A stretch of 64,000 bases of DNA, from assembly GCA_007922305.1 (NCBI GenBank), contig ML677328.1:9100620-9164619 (forward strand), read 5' to 3'. The notes under the pieces were generated by a model. The model did not search any database. It was not told the origin of the DNA and was given only the letters and a program-made list of their open reading frames with translations. Shown piece after piece: positions 61,740 through 64,000 of this stretch (within the stretch, counting starts at the first letter, position 1; every line of letters begins with the position of its first letter). Both the position numbers and the translations under genes were made by a program. Origin of the DNA: Dermatemys mawii. Taxonomy: Eukaryota > Chordata > Testudines > Dermatemydidae.

Positions 61740-61985
61740 GGGCATGTCTACATTGCAGTTAGCCGTGACTGGCCCATGCCAGCTGACAAGCTCACGGGGT
61801 TCAGGTTAAGGGGCTGTTTAACCGCAGTGTAGACGTTCAGGCTCAGGCTGCAGCCCAAGCTCTAGGGCCCTCCTGCCTTGCAGGCCCCCAGAGCCTGAAC
61901 ATCTACAGCACAATTAAACAGCCCCTTAGCCCAAGCCCACTGACATGGGCCAGCCGAGGGTTTTGCAGTGTAGATATACTCTTGT
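61740..61985. mobile_element. Inverted-repeat MITE with GTCTACATTGCAGT ends and nested stems
   Basis: Outer termini GGGCATGTCTACATTGCAGT and TTTGCAGTGTAGATATACTC are inverted copies. Inside, GCCCATGCCAGCTGAC pairs with CACTGACATGGGCC, GGGGCTGTTTAA with TTAAACAGCCCC, and CGTTCAGGCTC with GAGCCTGAACA, so nearly the whole element folds into one hairpin. Best-preserved member of the family also at 11171-11358 and 23268-23553. Confidence 0.8.
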
Positions 61986-64000
61986 GTGCTAGGAGGCAAA
62001 AGGCTTTAGCCAAAGTAATATTTTGGCTGATGAATTTCTGAAGCCTCACATTGTTTGATATGTAAATATAGTAGTATTTAGAAAAATTGTATAGCAGTAC
62101 GTTTTTAAATACCACCTACTGAACACATGATTTGAATAAGCATGGAAACAATAAGAAAATTGTACAGTAATTGACAATCAGTAATCAGTTGGCACAGAAA
62201 GCCTTTACCTTTCACTTTTCCATCTGAACTGTGGTAGTGATGATATCAACATCAGTGCTAGAAATGACTGACTGGTATAAAATTGAACTGTGCACACATG
62301 TTCCCTAGCACCTTAAAAAAATCAATATTGCTATTTAGTTTAGCAACAATGAACTGTACATGCTGCTCCTAGGGGTAAACACAGTTTTCCTACTGGTTTA
62401 TGAAACATCTCAGAAAGAGTTGTAATTAGAATGCAGCATATTGGTACTTTAGCTTTTCTTTCCACCAGGGTGTGTCAAGTACTTGACCTGAAAGAGCAAC
62501 TGTCTAATAGAATGCAAGACTACTGATTCAGCCCTGAAATCTCTATTGAGCAAGTATTTTTCAGTAACAAATATTCCAAATGAGCGCTAGAGCAGAGAGG
62601 GTGATCGACAATTTAAAAATAAATTGAGCTACAGCAATTTATGTTAGTACTCAACTTTAAAAAATGAATAATGGCTCTTCATTATTAGACAGAATTTTCC
62701 CCATTACAATCAGTTATTATTAATCTGCGTCAGAATTTATTTGCCAGTAAAGTGATTGAGAGAACAAGTTGCTAAGTAAATTTATTTTGAACTGCATGTT
62801 TCAGTTATAACTTGCAGCTTGCTGAGAGATCTGTTGAAAATTAAAACATATTTTGCTTATTCTTTTAAAATGTAACAATGGTAATTAAATCTCTACCTCC
62901 ACTAAACATGAAAACACAGATTTCTGGAATATTGCTAATTAGTTTTTTTTTTAAAACTCTCAGCTCCAGAAAGAAAACATTGAAATCAATTTTACACATC
63001 AGTGTGTCTACCCAGAAGTCTCATAATGTCAAAGATCAATGCTTCGGGTGCGGCACATGTCTCAGCAGCACTGAAGTAATCAATATCATTGGCAGAATAG
63101 GAATCAGAAATGCTATTTTTAGGAAGATTAACTCCTGAAGGCTATGCAGGGACACTATTTCTTGATTAATATCCAAAGTAACCTTTTTATTAGGCAAAAT
63201 GAGCTTGAAAACATATTTATCATCCCATAATATAAACATTTTAAAAAATCCTAAAAACCGCACAGGACAATTGATTAAAATCAGTACTCTCTTTTTCCTC
63301 CCCACAAGGTTCTGTTGCAGATAAAATAGGCATTTAAAGTAGCATTATCCCTTTTATTATCCAGGCAGAGATGTCTTGTCAAGTAACCAAAAATGAAAGA
63401 TTCTTTAAACACAAACTAAAAATCAGCTAATGATGCATATTTTTTGAATGTTACAAAATCATGCAAGAGAAGTCGTTTGGCATTGTATTTGTAATGTGTG
63501 TAACACTGGGCAAGGAAGGCAAAAAAAATCAGCTGTCCCTGGAAGATTTAAAATAACTGTGGCATAAGTACAGTATATCAGTACAGCCCAGTGCTAACTG
63601 CTGAATGGCAGCTTACTTTTAGTACAGGATTTGTTTCTCAAGTGACTTTCAACACCACACACACAAACACTGAGCTGAACCCACGCTCTTGCCAAGTCCG
63701 ACTTCATTAATAACTTTCTATAGTCTAAAGGAAACAAGTTGTGAAAAACCCTTAATCAGCAACACAACAGAAGGGATGATTAATAGACCCTGGAATATTG
63801 GCTCCCTGGTATGCCATTCCTGCAGCATATGGAAGGATATTACTATGCAGGCTTCCCCATTATCCTGCATGAACAATGGCAGTTACAAAAAAAGCACCTG
63901 TGTTTCAAAGCAAGGTTTGACTTCAAGATCCTATCACCAAAAAATATTTGACAGTTTTTTCTCAACTGCTTAGAATAATACAGGTTCTCATTACCTCCGC
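61986..64000. other. Intronic sequence to the right edge, nothing recognised
   Basis: AT-rich intron of CCSER1. Short frames (62878-63138, 63689-63973) have no domain or splice context. Confidence 0.5.

Overview
This window is vertebrate nuclear DNA from a gene-poor, repeat-rich intron landscape. There are no operons, ribosome binding sites or prokaryotic genes. The repeats suggest a reptile, most likely a cryptodire turtle. The evidence is several CR1 LINE 3' ends, a tRNA-derived SINE with a CR1-like tail (the known turtle Cry SINE design), a Penelope-like retroelement with a GIY-YIG endonuclease, and many hAT and pogo/Tigger-type MITEs. The species cannot be fixed from sequence alone. A 400-base run of N (30957-31356) is an assembly gap.

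The only host gene recognised is CCSER1 (coiled-coil serine-rich protein 1, formerly FAM190A) on the minus strand. Two coding exons are visible. The large first coding exon (24094-25440, ATG at 25396) is joined in frame, across a 2.9 kb GT-AG intron, to a 188-base exon (21017-21204) that is too short to stand out as an ORF. Together they encode the N-terminal 497 residues. Everything to the right (25441-64000) is the intron upstream of this exon. Everything to the left (1-21016) is the following intron. No further CCSER1 exon was found.

Layout. 1-21000: a 0.8 kb TA-flanked DNA transposon (399-1198), a CR1 RT fossil, MIR-like SINEs, a hAT element (12874-13534), a G-rich repeat and a solo-LTR-like element with CTAA target duplications (17773-18433). 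21000-25440: the CCSER1 exons, with a perfect 8-bp-TSD hAT MITE (22525-22698) and a second MITE in the intron between them. 25441-43500: CR1 ends, microsatellites, a degraded non-LTR RT (30495-32530) split by a Penelope insertion that contains the gap, a fold-back hAT with two opposed copies of its dimerisation domain (36056-37451), and a second solo LTR (40392-41213). 43566-47441: a nest of CR1 (minus), a Penelope-like element with inverted terminal arms (43923-45828), a Cry-type SINE and another CR1 end. 47442-64000: more CR1, MIR and LINE fossils, two hAT elements with 8-bp target duplications (52387-53087, 54609-54891), a 154-bp pogo-like MITE (57963-58116) and a GTCTACACT-ended MITE.

The most interesting structures are the inverted-terminus Penelope element, with a 449-codon frame that keeps the YIDD and GIY-YIG parts but lacks the N-terminal RT, and the fold-back hAT. 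Both could form long hairpins if transcribed within the CCSER1 intron.
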